A stretch of DNA of 64,000 nt. Origin: Cellulomonas sp. Root930 (GTDB lineage Bacteria; Actinomycetota; Actinomycetes; Actinomycetales; Cellulomonadaceae). The notes under the pieces were generated by a model. The model had not been told where the DNA came from. It worked only from the letters and a program-made list of their open reading frames with translations, and did not search any database. How positions within the stretch are numbered: position 1 is the first letter of the stretch; each line of letters starts with the position of its first letter. The stretch is taken from assembly GCA_001429255.1 (NCBI GenBank), contig LMJI01000002.1:170808-234807 (forward strand), in the 5' to 3' direction. Shown here in pieces: positions 33,840 through 44,500 of this stretch. Made by a program: the position numbers and the translations under genes.

Positions 33840-34968
33840 TCTGACGGGCGATCGCACGTGCCAGACCACTAGGCACGGCGTTCCCAATCTGACGCGCGAT
33901 CTGGATCTTCGTTCCGACCCACTTGAAGTCCTTGGGAAAGTCCTGAATGAGGGACGCCTCGTAGTGCGTGATCACGCGGTCGACGCTGCGATCCGGGTCG
34001 CCCTTGACCGCGCCCTCGTAACCGTGGTCTTGAACTCGCGCTGGCTCCCACTGTGGATGCAGGTACTGACCCTTCTCAGGCTTGTAAAACTCAGTACGGA
34101 TTGTCACGGACGGGGCATCCCAGCGACCTCTGCCCATGACGTCGGTCGTCCCCGTGGGCTTGTCCTGCCAGCAGCGAGACTGAAGTTTGTACGGCAGATC
34201 GAATCGGCCACCACCCGGCGGGACGAACGAGTAGCGCTCGAGGCTCTCGTCCCGCGGGTTCCGCTTGACGTGAAGGTCGAGCTCCGTGAACGGGCCGGGC
34301 ATCGTCTCGCCGTTGAAGTCGCGCTTCCGGTCCGCGCCCGTGGGGAGCTCGGTCGACGCGGGCTTGGCCGGGAGGTGACCGATCACGTCACGCAACGTCC
34401 GCCACGGCTTGAGCGCGCTTCCCTCGGCGGGCCGCTGCGCGTGAGTCGGGGCTGGCATCTCGATCCGGCCGATCCGAGACCCAATGACGATGGTTCGCTT
34501 CCTTCGCTGAGCGACGCCATAGTCGGCAGCGTTGAGCACGGCGTGCGTCAGGTCGTAATCCTTAAGCGTCCCGTGGTCCTGCTCGGAGAGCAGCATCTGG
34601 AACTCCGGGCTCTTCGAGAACCGATCCACGTTCTCGATCACGAAGACCTCGGGGTTCGCTGCACTGACGAAGCGGAGGTACTCGCGCCACAACTGGTTTC
34701 GCGGATCGGTGATGTCCTTGAGCCCGAGGTTGCTGAAGCCTTGGCACGGCGGCCCGCCGATGATGACGCGGGCCCTCGGGATCTCCTTCGTAGGCACGTC
34801 GGCGATGTCGCCAGCGATGACGTGGTCCTCTCCAAAGTTCGCGGCGTACGTCGCGGCGGCCGCTCTGTCCCACTCGACGGCCAGGAGAGGATCGAATCCC
34901 TCCTCGACGAACCCCTGAGTCATGCCACCGCAGCCAGCGAAGAGGTCGATCATGGGGATGCCGGTCAT
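33802..34968 (-). CDS. DNA (cytosine-5) methyltransferase
   Basis: The 388-residue enzyme has all main m5C motifs in order: I (IDLFAGCGGMTQGF), IV with the catalytic Cys (IGGPPCQGFSNLG), VI (FVIENVDRF), VIII (QRRKRTIVIGSRIG) and X (RQIGNAVPSGLARAIA). The target-recognition region lies about 200-320. ATG 34968 was preferred; GTG 34998 is possible. It converges on and overlaps the NaeI-like gene, as in compact restriction-modification units. An m5C enzyme is also part of class 2 DISARM, so it might serve the operon starting 360 bp away, but the NaeI pairing is more direct. Confidence 0.92.
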   Translation of the reverse strand: MTGIPMIDLFAGCGGMTQGFVEEGFDPLLAVEWDRAAAATYAANFGEDHVIAGDIADVPTKEIPRARVIIGGPPCQGFSNLGLKDITDPRNQLWREYLRFVSAANPEVFVIENVDRFSKSPEFQMLLSEQDHGTLKDYDLTHAVLNAADYGVAQRRKRTIVIGSRIGRIEMPAPTHAQRPAEGSALKPWRTLRDVIGHLPAKPASTELPTGADRKRDFNGETMPGPFTELDLHVKRNPRDESLERYSFVPPGGGRFDLPYKLQSRCWQDKPTGTTDVMGRGRWDAPSVTIRTEFYKPEKGQYLHPQWEPARVQDHGYEGAVKGDPDRSVDRVITHYEASLIQDFPKDFKWVGTKIQIARQIGNAVPSGLARAIARQIRPFLDGRVPPA

Positions 34969-35324
34969 GTGGGTGATCGTACGGCGACCAACTGACACTC
35001 CCTGTGGGACTCGCTCGTGCGGTCACGATCCCGAGTTTGTGGCCGCACCGACTGAGGCATCGCTCAACGGGTGCGGAGCTTGATTGGGTTGCGGTGGGTG
35101 ATCATGCCCCCGCGGATGCTCTGTAGGAGCGACCCGGCGTCCTGTCGTGGCCGTGCTCAGACCCTGTTGGACGCAAGCAAGTCTGTGCTGAAGCACCAGT
35201 GATCGGCCGAAGGGCGAAGCCGAGAGCCGCTTCGCCTCGGAGGGCGGACGGACAAACACACGCACTTGACCCGGGCTCGGGACTGAATGTGTGAAGTCTT
35301 GGGCTTCTGTCGGACGGCTGCTAC
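34969..35324. other. Divergent intergenic region
   Basis: It separates the methyltransferase (-) from the helicase operon (+). No gene is supported. TTGACC at 35276-35281 could be a -35 box for the operon, but no good -10 box follows at 16-18 bases. Both divergent promoters should lie here. Confidence 0.45.
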
Positions 35325-38300
35325 ATGATGGAGAACGTGTCCAGTGCAGAGCAGTGGGAGCCTACGGATCCGGGGCTCGTGAAGTGGATCGCCGACCACC
35401 GCCAGCGCGCTTTGGGTGCGTACCGCTCGAATCCAGTCCTCGTCGGTGAGCACGGGCGCCAGGAGGACAGCTTCCGTACCGGCGGATACGCGAACCGGCA
35501 GATCCTCGAACTGGTTCAGAACGCGGGGGATGCGTTGCGACGGTCGGGCCGACGTGGCCGGGTCGAGCTCCACCTCCGCGGTGGCGCGCTCTACTGCGCG
35601 AACGAGGGTGCACCGTTCTCGGAGGAAGGGCTCACAGCCGTCTGCCATGCCTATCTCAGCGACAAACGCGGAGATGAGATGGGGCGCTTCGGGCTCGGCT
35701 TCAAGTCTGTGCTGGGGGTGACCGACACCCCCATGATCCTGAGCAGGTCGGTGTCGTTCGGTTTCGATGCCGTGCAGAGCAAGCGGGAACTCAGCGAGAT
35801 CGCGCCAGCCGCACACATGTACCCCGTGCTTCGACTGCCGACGGTGGTGGATGCCGTCGCCGAGCTCGGCAAGGACCCCGTTCTGTACGAACTCGGGCAG
35901 TGGGCGCAGACGATCGTTCGGCTGCCCCTCGTCGGTGACGCGGGCCGACTGGTCAAGGATCTCGAACAGTTTCCACGGGAGTTCCTCCTCTTCGCCCCCT
36001 TCGTCGAAACGCTCGGGATCCGCCTCCACGACGACGACGACATCCTCGAGTTCCGGTGTGAGGACCAGGGTGACCATCGCTACCGGCTGACTGATGCAGC
36101 CGATGCCTCGAGTGAATGGATGGTTTGGCAGCAGAGCCACCGACCCACAGCCGAGGCGCTCGCCGAGGTCGGTCAGGCGATCGGACGCCCGGAGGTCACC
36201 GTCACCTACGCCGCTCCGCTCGACACAACTCGCGAGTTGGGCCGTTTCTGGGCGTTCTTCCCCCTGGCGGATTCGACGTCCACCCGTGGTATCCACAATG
36301 CGCCGTGGCACATCAACGATGATCGGACCAACCTCCAGCCTGGGAAGTTCAACGACGAGCTCCTCGAGGTCGTGGCCGATCTCGTCGTGGCGGCCCTGCC
36401 GCACCTATCCACGCCCGCGGATCCTGCCCGACACTTCGACTATCTGCCGGCCCGAGGGCGTGAAACAGACAACTTCGCCGACCGTCGATTGACGTCCACA
36501 ATTCCCGACCGCGCGAGTCAGACACCCTGCATCCCCGACATGGACGGAGTTCTGCGCGCCCCCGATGCTCTCCAATACGCCAACTTCGACCTGCGTCTCG
36601 ATCTCGAGAGCTTCCGGCTGTGGAGTGATGCCCCCGATCGCCCCGTCGATTTCCCTCACTGGTCCTGCTACCAGGGAGCGACGCGCCAAGCTCGTCTACG
36701 TCGGCTTGTCCGGGGGGAGGCCGATCGCGCCATCCCGCGTGAACTGGGCGCGAGCAACTGGCTCGAGCACGTGGTCGAAACTGGATCTGACGAGTCCTGT
36801 GCCGCCGCGCTGCGCGTGGCCATGTCGGTCAGTGACGAGGCCACGTTCCGTGACATGGAGACCGCGGCCGTCATCCCGGACAGCGTGGGGCACCTGTCAA
36901 GACTCGACGAGTCGAGTCACGTGTTTCTCAAGGGGACACCTCTCAGCGCGTCCACCGGCATCCGTCTTGTACGGCCGTCCTTCCTGGAAATGCCACTCGT
37001 TCAGGAGTGGCTGCGTGGGCGGGGCTTCAGGGACGTGGACCCGACCGAGGAGCTTCGGACCCTTGCGAGCACGGCCACCCTCCGGTGGGGCACCGCCGAA
37101 TGGAGTGCGTTCTGGGGCGTGGTCCAGGAGGTGGCTCCCAAGGACGCCGACGAGATCCTGGTGGCACACGTCAAGAGGGGCTCGGCCCTGCAGGTTCTGG
37201 CTCGCGACGGGCAGTGGCACGCCGTGGGGACCGTCGTCGTCGCAGGAGAGGTCGCGCCGCTCGATGACGCCTTGGTGCTCGACGACGCCTTCCACCGTCC
37301 ACATCTCCAGGTCCTGCGCGTGATCGGTGTCGTGGCGGAGCCGACCATCACCGAGGTCGCCGGACAGGACCTGGCGCTGCTCCACTACCGACACCTGCAG
37401 CGGGCGGCGTACCTGGCCGACCTCCCCCCTCGCGGACGTCCTGAGCCACAGACCTTGTCGTTCGTGGAGGAGAGAGGCCCGGCGCCGCTTCACATGCTCC
37501 GCTTGTTCGCCGACTCGGCCGACGAAAGCTCGCGCGTTACCTGGAGCCGCAAGCTCCTGTCGCTCGATGCGAGCGACCAATGGACCCTTCGGCAGGGCCA
37601 GGGAAGCAAGTTTCCGTCGAAGACCGTGCTTGCGCCGCACCTGTGGGCTGTCGAGACCTACGGCTTGGTGGACACGACGTGGGGCCCGCGCGAAGCACGG
37701 CGTGCACTCCACCCCGAACTCCAAGACCTCGGTCGACTGCTGCCAGTCGCCACGTGGCGCACGGCAGCCAAGATTCCGGGTCTCGCCCGGCGGGAATCAA
37801 TGTCCGTCGACCTCTGGCGCGAGTTCCTTCATCGACTGCCCAGCGGCGGCGCTCCCGGCGAGCTCGGAGAACTCTTGCTCGAAGCCTGGAGGCGGCTTCC
37901 GGTCGGCGAAGTGCCCCTCGCCGTACCCGCCGTGCGAGGGGATGGCTACGACAGCGTCCCTCCGGGTGAGCTGATGCTCGCAGCGAGCAATGACGAGGCA
38001 ACTGCGTTGCGCGAACAGCACCTACCGTTTGTGAGCCTCACAGACCTTGAGTCTGCGGCCTCCATTTGCGAGGCCTGGGGCTGTCTTCCGGCCTCATCAA
38101 AGTTGAGCGTAGACATCGTCGCCGAGAATCCAAGTGAGCCGGTCGTTCTGCTCGACCGGTTCCGACGACTTGGCGACTACGGCGCGGCGCGCCTGGATCT
38201 CGTCGAGCTCGTTGGGTGCTCAGCAATCGAGCGAGTCGTCACCCTCCCCGACGGCACGTCTAGCACGCCAGAACGCTTCGCCGTCAGCGGGCGCACTGTC

Positions 38301-39989
38301 TACTTTGATGCGGACCTCGATGAGGAGAGGCTCCTCGAACTGATTTCGGCGCACTACAGCCTCGATATCGACGCGTCTGCGATCTCGCGGGTACTGCACG
38401 AGGCCGACGCCGAGCGGATAGCGACCGCGAAGGCAGCGTGTCGCGCCGAGCGGGATGCGGCCGCGAAGCTGCGCGCGCTCCTTCCGGCCGCGGTCCTCGA
38501 GGCGAAGGTGCCGGCGGGGTTGCTCGCCACGGTATCGGCAATGCCCGGGTCATCAGGGACAGTCGATGTGGCGGAACTGCTCATTCATGTCCACGGCTAC
38601 GACGTCCTGAGACATCTGAGGCACGATCTCGATGCCGTCGGATATTCTGTGCCCGACAAGTGGGCGGGCTCGCCGCCGGCGATCGCTTTCGTGAGGTCGC
38701 TTGGTTTCGCAACGGAGTTCGCGGGCGAACGAGGGAATCGGCGGTCGCCTGAGGAGGTCGTGCAAGGCCGACCGGAGCTGAAGAAGCTTCACCCCTATCA
38801 GAAGCAGCTCGCGCGACAGATCCGCAATCTTGCGAGGCCGAGCGATGCTCCCCAACGAGCCATGCTCTATCTGCCGACCGGCGCAGGAAAGACCCGGGTC
38901 ACGGTCCAGGCGCTCGTGCGCTCGATCATCCGCCGGGAATTCAGCCAACACGTCTTGTGGATCGCGCAGTCCGATGAACTGTGCGAGCAAGCCGTGCAGG
39001 CCTGGATCGAAGTCTGGCGGAAGTTCGGCGACCGCCCGCTTCGCGTTGGCCGGCTGTGGAAGGGCAACCAGCTTGGGGCAAGCGACATCGACGCGAGCGT
39101 GATCGTTGCCACCGACGCGGAGCTCGCGGTCGTCCGAGAAAGGGACGAATACGAGTGGCTTCGAGATGCCGCGATCGTCGTGCTTGACGAGGCCCACGGT
39201 GCGACCGCCACCGGCATCACGGCGACGCTCCGCTGGCTCGGGATCGACCAACGGAGCACGGCGCGTCCCTTCCTCGGGCTGACCGCGACGCCCTTCAAGG
39301 GCAGAGGTGAGAAGTCCAACCAGAGTCTCGCGGCGCGCTTTGGCGGCACAGTGCTCAACGTGCTCGGGGAGGATCCGTACGACGAACTCCGACGGCTCAA
39401 AGTTCTGGCTCGAGTCGAGCACGCCGTGCTGCCTGGATCGGCATATGTTCTGGATGACCCCGAGCAGAAGAACTTCGCCGAGTTCAAGGACGTGCCCAAA
39501 ACAGTTCTGGCGCGAATCGGGCAGGACCAGGGCAGGACGCTTCGATTGATGGAAGACATCGCGGAGAGGCCTCCGGATTGGCCGATACTCGTATTCACGT
39601 CTTCGATTCTTTCCGCCCAGATACTCTCCGTCTTGCTCCGAATTAACGGCATAAGCTCGGCGGCCGTGAGTGGCGTGACTCCGATGTTGGAACGCCGACG
39701 GGCGATCGAGAACTTCCGTCGAGGGGAAGTGCGTGTCCTGACCAACTGCGACGTTCTTACGCAGGGATTCGATGCCCCGAAGGTAAGAGCTCTATATATT
39801 GCGAGGCCCACATTTAGTCCAAATGCCTACATCCAAATGGTCGGACGCGGTCTGCGCGGGCCCGCAAATGGCGGCGAGCCGGAATGTCTTGTCGTCAATG
39901 TCGCGGATACGTTCAACGTCTTCGGTGAGCAGCTCGCCTACAACGAGTTCGACTACCTGTGGAACGTTCAAGGCGGTGGGTCCAACTGA
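35325..39989 (+). CDS. GHKL (sacsin-type) ATPase fused to SF2 helicase, 1554 aa
   Basis: Residues about 50-260 carry a sacsin/Hsp90-like ATPase: N-box ELVQNAGDA (62-70), NEGAPFSEEGL near 93 and glycine loop GRFGLGFKSV (120-129). About 900 unassigned residues follow. The C-terminus is an SF2 helicase: YLPTGAGKTRV (Walker A near 1184), VVLDEAHGAT (DEAH near 1288), LTATPFKG, VLTQGFDAPKV and QMVGRGLRGP (motif VI). The start could be ATG 35325 or GTG 35337, the latter having GGAGA 7 bases upstream. First of six overlapping genes that include drmA and drmB. The stretch 39575-39870 is AT-richer than its surroundings. It probably remodels or scans DNA in antiphage defence. Confidence 0.85.
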   Translation: MMENVSSAEQWEPTDPGLVKWIADHRQRALGAYRSNPVLVGEHGRQEDSFRTGGYANRQILELVQNAGDALRRSGRRGRVELHLRGGALYCANEGAPFSEEGLTAVCHAYLSDKRGDEMGRFGLGFKSVLGVTDTPMILSRSVSFGFDAVQSKRELSEIAPAAHMYPVLRLPTVVDAVAELGKDPVLYELGQWAQTIVRLPLVGDAGRLVKDLEQFPREFLLFAPFVETLGIRLHDDDDILEFRCEDQGDHRYRLTDAADASSEWMVWQQSHRPTAEALAEVGQAIGRPEVTVTYAAPLDTTRELGRFWAFFPLADSTSTRGIHNAPWHINDDRTNLQPGKFNDELLEVVADLVVAALPHLSTPADPARHFDYLPARGRETDNFADRRLTSTIPDRASQTPCIPDMDGVLRAPDALQYANFDLRLDLESFRLWSDAPDRPVDFPHWSCYQGATRQARLRRLVRGEADRAIPRELGASNWLEHVVETGSDESCAAALRVAMSVSDEATFRDMETAAVIPDSVGHLSRLDESSHVFLKGTPLSASTGIRLVRPSFLEMPLVQEWLRGRGFRDVDPTEELRTLASTATLRWGTAEWSAFWGVVQEVAPKDADEILVAHVKRGSALQVLARDGQWHAVGTVVVAGEVAPLDDALVLDDAFHRPHLQVLRVIGVVAEPTITEVAGQDLALLHYRHLQRAAYLADLPPRGRPEPQTLSFVEERGPAPLHMLRLFADSADESSRVTWSRKLLSLDASDQWTLRQGQGSKFPSKTVLAPHLWAVETYGLVDTTWGPREARRALHPELQDLGRLLPVATWRTAAKIPGLARRESMSVDLWREFLHRLPSGGAPGELGELLLEAWRRLPVGEVPLAVPAVRGDGYDSVPPGELMLAASNDEATALREQHLPFVSLTDLESAASICEAWGCLPASSKLSVDIVAENPSEPVVLLDRFRRLGDYGAARLDLVELVGCSAIERVVTLPDGTSSTPERFAVSGRTVYFDADLDEERLLELISAHYSLDIDASAISRVLHEADAERIATAKAACRAERDAAAKLRALLPAAVLEAKVPAGLLATVSAMPGSSGTVDVAELLIHVHGYDVLRHLRHDLDAVGYSVPDKWAGSPPAIAFVRSLGFATEFAGERGNRRSPEEVVQGRPELKKLHPYQKQLARQIRNLARPSDAPQRAMLYLPTGAGKTRVTVQALVRSIIRREFSQHVLWIAQSDELCEQAVQAWIEVWRKFGDRPLRVGRLWKGNQLGASDIDASVIVATDAELAVVRERDEYEWLRDAAIVVLDEAHGATATGITATLRWLGIDQRSTARPFLGLTATPFKGRGEKSNQSLAARFGGTVLNVLGEDPYDELRRLKVLARVEHAVLPGSAYVLDDPEQKNFAEFKDVPKTVLARIGQDQGRTLRLMEDIAERPPDWPILVFTSSILSAQILSVLLRINGISSAAVSGVTPMLERRRAIENFRRGEVRVLTNCDVLTQGFDAPKVRALYIARPTFSPNAYIQMVGRGLRGPANGGEPECLVVNVADTFNVFGEQLAYNEFDYLWNVQGGGSN

Positions 39990-41569
39990 AACTCGTCCCA
40001 CCCGTCGCTCGTTTCGGCAACATCGAGTCGGCAGCGGAGCTACGCGTCGCGCGCCTGCTCGACCAGGTCGATCTGGGTGAGCCGGCGACGTGCTTCTACT
40101 CCGTCCATCTGCCGCGGCACGAGTACAAACGGATGTCTGAGATCGACTTCCTACTCGTCCTCAACGACGTAGTTCTGGTGCTCGAGATCAAGGGTGGCCG
40201 CCTCGCCCGCCGTGACGGGCTGTGGACCTTCACCGATCGATACGGGGAGGTCCACGAGAAGCGCGAAGGGCCGTTCGAGCAGGCTCGGACCGCCATGTTC
40301 GCCATCGAGGCGGACCTACGACGGAGGATCCCCGGGCTCGGCGTTGCGTTCGGATCCGTGGTGATCACGCCTGACCAGGCGCTCGCGCCCGACCTCGAGT
40401 GGGAGCCGGTGGAGCACCTCGGGCCCGGCTCGATGACCGTCGCGGCACTCGGAGCCGGGCTAACCGCGGCCGCGCGCCATTGGCGAGACCGCTCCCGGCA
40501 CACGCTGGGCCGGTCGCAGTACCAGGATCTCGTCAAGGCGCTCCGCCCCGACTTCGACCGGGTACCACGCTTATCCCTTCTCGCGAGCGTGTTCGAAACC
40601 GACTTCGTCCAACTGGCAGCAGCCCAGTACGACATGCTCCGAGGCGCAGAGGTGAATCCCCGCCTCCTCTGCACGGGCGGCGCGGGGTCCGGCAAGACCC
40701 TTCTCGCGGTCGAGTCGGCCCGTCGCGCTGCACTCGGAGGTGAGACGGTCCTCCTGACGTGCCGCTCGCCCGGCGTCATGGACCTGATGTCTCGCTCTCT
40801 TGGGGACACATCCGTCGACTGCATCGAGTGGTCCCAGACCGCCGGCCACGGTCCGTACGACGTCGTCCTCGTCGACGAGGCGCAAGACATCCTCAACACC
40901 GACGACTGCCTGCAGCTCGACGAGTTGGTGTCCGGCGGGATCCGGGAGGGCCGGTGGCGGCTCTTCTGCGACCCGAACAACCAGGCGAACGTGGGCGGCG
41001 TGTTCGACCGCCAGACGTTCGATGAGCTCGGATCGAGCGCCGCACAATTCCAGCTGCCGTACAACTGCAGGAACACGTCGGCGATCGTGCAGCAGACTCA
41101 ACTCATCACCGGAGCAGACCTCGGCGTGGCAAAGGCCGGAGCCGGGCCGGCGGTCGAGTACGTGCAGCCCCACAGCGACACGGATACAGCCGCACTCCTC
41201 GACGCCCGCCTGAAGCGGCTCCGGCAGGAGGAGATCGACCTCTCCGAGGTCGTCGTCGTAACGCTTCGCGACACAGCGAGCGCGAGCTCGGCGGTCCAGA
41301 CCAAGGCCTACTCGCGAGGCGCTCTCACCGATCAGCCCAGGCAGAGTTCGACCTCAGGACCAGCGGGGGCTGCTCGACTCGTCACGACCCGAGGTTTCAA
41401 AGGACTTGAAGCGGCGCACGTGCTCGTCGTCGACGTCGACGAGGTGGAGAGCGACCTTGCCATGGCCCGGCTCTACGTCGCCATGACGAGACCGCGCGTC
41501 TCATTGTGGATTGCGGTGGGCCCTCGCGCGTGGGCCCAACTCTCCTCGGCAAACGGAGGCAAGCAATGA
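39959..41569 (+). CDS. NERD-domain SF1 helicase, 536 aa
   Basis: N-terminal NERD nuclease-like domain (about 20-150): SAAELRVARLL, SEIDFLLV (60-67), VLVLEIKGGRLARRDGLW (from 72). SF1 helicase core: TGGAGSGKT (239-247), VLVDEAQDIL (304-313), RWRLFCDPNNQ, LPYNCRNTSAIV, RGFKGLEAAHVLVVDVDE and LYVAMTRPRVSLW. GTG 39959 overlaps the previous gene by 31 bp with no good ribosome-binding site. CTG 39986 would give a 4-base CTGA overlap, like the ATGA/GTGA joints downstream, with GGTGGG upstream, and would begin LKLVPPVARFG; it may be the true start. NERD helicases are frequent in defence loci. Confidence 0.8.
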   Translation: MERSRRWVQLKLVPPVARFGNIESAAELRVARLLDQVDLGEPATCFYSVHLPRHEYKRMSEIDFLLVLNDVVLVLEIKGGRLARRDGLWTFTDRYGEVHEKREGPFEQARTAMFAIEADLRRRIPGLGVAFGSVVITPDQALAPDLEWEPVEHLGPGSMTVAALGAGLTAAARHWRDRSRHTLGRSQYQDLVKALRPDFDRVPRLSLLASVFETDFVQLAAAQYDMLRGAEVNPRLLCTGGAGSGKTLLAVESARRAALGGETVLLTCRSPGVMDLMSRSLGDTSVDCIEWSQTAGHGPYDVVLVDEAQDILNTDDCLQLDELVSGGIREGRWRLFCDPNNQANVGGVFDRQTFDELGSSAAQFQLPYNCRNTSAIVQQTQLITGADLGVAKAGAGPAVEYVQPHSDTDTAALLDARLKRLRQEEIDLSEVVVVTLRDTASASSAVQTKAYSRGALTDQPRQSSTSGPAGAARLVTTRGFKGLEAAHVLVVDVDEVESDLAMARLYVAMTRPRVSLWIAVGPRAWAQLSSANGGKQ

Positions 41570-44500
41570 CACCCGAGCGCACGTTCAATCAGGTCCGCTC
41601 CGAGGTAGTCGGTCACCTCAAGGAGCAGTACCTCGGCCCTGCCCATGGCGCGGAGGAGATCCTCCCCCAACGCCCCGACCGCGTGTACTTGGTGGGGACG
41701 CTGTACCCGCGGGGCAGGTCCGCTCCGCCCATGGACGGTGACGTCCTCGGCGAGGAAGGGGCCGACGACGGACTCGACGAATCGATCGAACTCGCCAACG
41801 CCTGGAATCCCGCCTCTGCGGCGATTTCGTTCCTGCACGACGGACCGTCGATTACCTGCACCGTCGCCGCCGGTCGCTACTCGCAACTGCCCGACAAGTC
41901 CGGATGGCAGCGGCGGGCGATGGTCGAGCCCGTGTTGACGCTCGATCGCTCGACTCCGCCGCTGGACGTCATGGGCGGGGCCGGTCGCGTCGTCTCGGTT
42001 TGGAGGCCGATCGGCGATGCCTGGCTTGTGACCGTCGCCATCGAGAACAGAGCTGAGCACGACGATGCCGACTCCCCCCCACCGACAGAGGACTGCCTCT
42101 TCCAGGTCGAGCTCCGATGCGATGTCGTCGCGGGACGAGTCCTGCCCTACCCATCGGTTTCGCTTCTGAGCGACGACGACGAGGAGCAAGAACTGAGACT
42201 CCTCTACAGCAATCGCCAGACCTTCGGCGTCGGGCACGGATGCTCGATCGCGTGGGAGGACAGCGACGCACCAACCTGGGTTGCCTCCGACATGATCCCG
42301 AGCAGCGTCGTCCCTTCGGTCTCACCCGGTGAGCGAGACGCCGAAGTCCTGAAGCTCGTGTACCTCTCGGACGAGACCCTGCCCGTCGACAAACTCTGCG
42401 CGACCCTGCAGCAGTTCGTCGACGACTACGGCGACTGGATCATCGATCAGCAGAAGGCCGCCGACGACCTGCCGCCGAATCACGCGGAGGCAGGGGACCG
42501 GCTGGTCCAGCGCATGCAGCGCGCTCGGAGCCGCATGGAAGCGGGAGTAGAGCTCCTACGTTCGGACGAGGGGGTGCGGACGGCGTTCCACCTTGCGAAC
42601 CGCGCAATGCGTGTCCAGATCCTCCAGTCCCGGCATGCAAAGGCCAATCCAGGATCGCGGGGCGTGGCGTTGCCCGCGGCCGCGGACAACGTCGACGAAC
42701 CCGCCTGGTACCCGTTCCAGCTGGCCTTTCAATTGTTAACGGTGGCCTCGACTGCCGGCGCCGAACATCCCGATCGATCGGTCGTCGACCTGATCTGGTT
42801 TCCGACCGGCGGCGGCAAGACGGAGGCATATCTCGCGCTTGCTGCCTTCGAGATGATCCATCGCCGGCTCACCCAGGGGCTGCGCGGCGGAGGGACGGCC
42901 GTTCTCACCCGGTACACGCTCCGCATGCTGACCACCCAACAGTTCCAGCGGGCCGCGACGTTGATCTGTGCCCTCGAACTACTCCGGCAACAAGATCGAC
43001 GTCTCACAGGTACCCAGCCGTTCAGCATCGGGCTCTGGGTGGGCGGAGAGACCACACCAAATGACTACAAGACCGCTCACGAGCGCACCCGAGAACTGCT
43101 CCGTGCGTCCGAGCCCGAGAACCCCTTCCAGATACTCAGCTGTCCTTGGTGTGCCACACCTCTCCTGCCCGCGCGCAGGAACAACGACACGACCGCCTAC
43201 GGTGTGCGGTCGACGAGCAGCAGCTTCGAGCTGTTCTGCCCCCACAGCGACTGCGCATTCCACAACTTCTTGCCGGTCAAGGTCGTCGACGCGCAGATCT
43301 TCGCAGACCCTCCCACGCTCCTGGTCGCCACGGTCGACAAGTTCGCGCGCATGCCCTGGCACAAGGATGCGGGCGCGGTGCTGGGCCGCGGGGGAGTGCC
43401 CTACAACGCCCCGAGCCTCGTCATCCAGGACGAGCTCCACCTGCTTTCGGGCCCTCTCGGAACAACTGTCGCGCTCTACGAAGCAGCCGTGCTCGGACTC
43501 ATGGCCTGGGATGGGAAGCGGCCCAAGATCGTCGCCTCCACCGCAACGATCCGATCCGCGCCCGAGCAGGTCAGGAGGCTCTACGGGAGTGCCGTCGCGC
43601 TCTTCCCGCCGAGCGGCCTGGATTCCGACAACAGCTACTTCGCCGTCGTCGACAAGACCGCTCCGGGCCGCCTGTACATGGGCCTGATGCCGCAGGCGCA
43701 CACGGCCTCCTACGCCACGGTGCTCGCCACCGTTGCACTCCTGGAAGCTCCCGTGCTGGTCGGGGAGTCGCCCGAGGACCTGGATGCGTACTGGACGGTC
43801 GTCGCGTACCACAACTCGTTGCGGGAACTCGGGCGCACGGTAACGATCGCCCGCGACGACGTCGAGAGCATCCTCGCCTCGCGAGCGGAGAAGCGGGGGA
43901 GCAGGTCACGTCGACTCAAGCGCGACGGTGTGATCGAACTGACGAGCAACGTCGGGCCGGGGTCGCTCGTCCGCCGACTGGCGCAGCTCGAGATCAGTGT
44001 CGGCGAGGCGGACGCGGTGGATCTCGTAGCAACGACCAACATGCTCTCCGTCGGGATCGACATAAGCCGGCTCGGGCTCATGCTGATGAACGGCCAACCC
44101 AAGACGACGGCCGAATACATTCAAGCCACGAGCCGGGTGGGCCGGTCGACCGTCCCGGGGCTCGTCGTCACGCTCCTGCGCCCAGGAAAGCCGCGCGACC
44201 GTTCCCACTACGAGTCGTTCAGAGCCTTCCACGAGTCGCTGTACCGCCACGTCGAACCAACGAGCGTGACGCCGTGGTCCCTCGCGTCGCGCGAGCGGTC
44301 GCTGCACGCCGCCTTCGTGATGCTCGTCCGGCATGGGGCAGGGCTGCGGGGGAACGACGACGCCGGAGCCTTCCGCCCTGATGACGCAAGTGTCGCGAAG
44401 GCATGTCGCATCCTGCTCGACGCGGTCACGGCTGCAGAACCTGAGGCGCGCGACGCCGCCGACACCATGGTTCGCAGACTCGTCGCCGAGTGGAGCCGAC

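Noticed and set aside
33802..34968. Methyltransferase called as DISARM DrmMII
   Set aside because: It overlaps the NaeI-like nuclease gene and has Vsr beside it, so the restriction-modification assignment is better supported.
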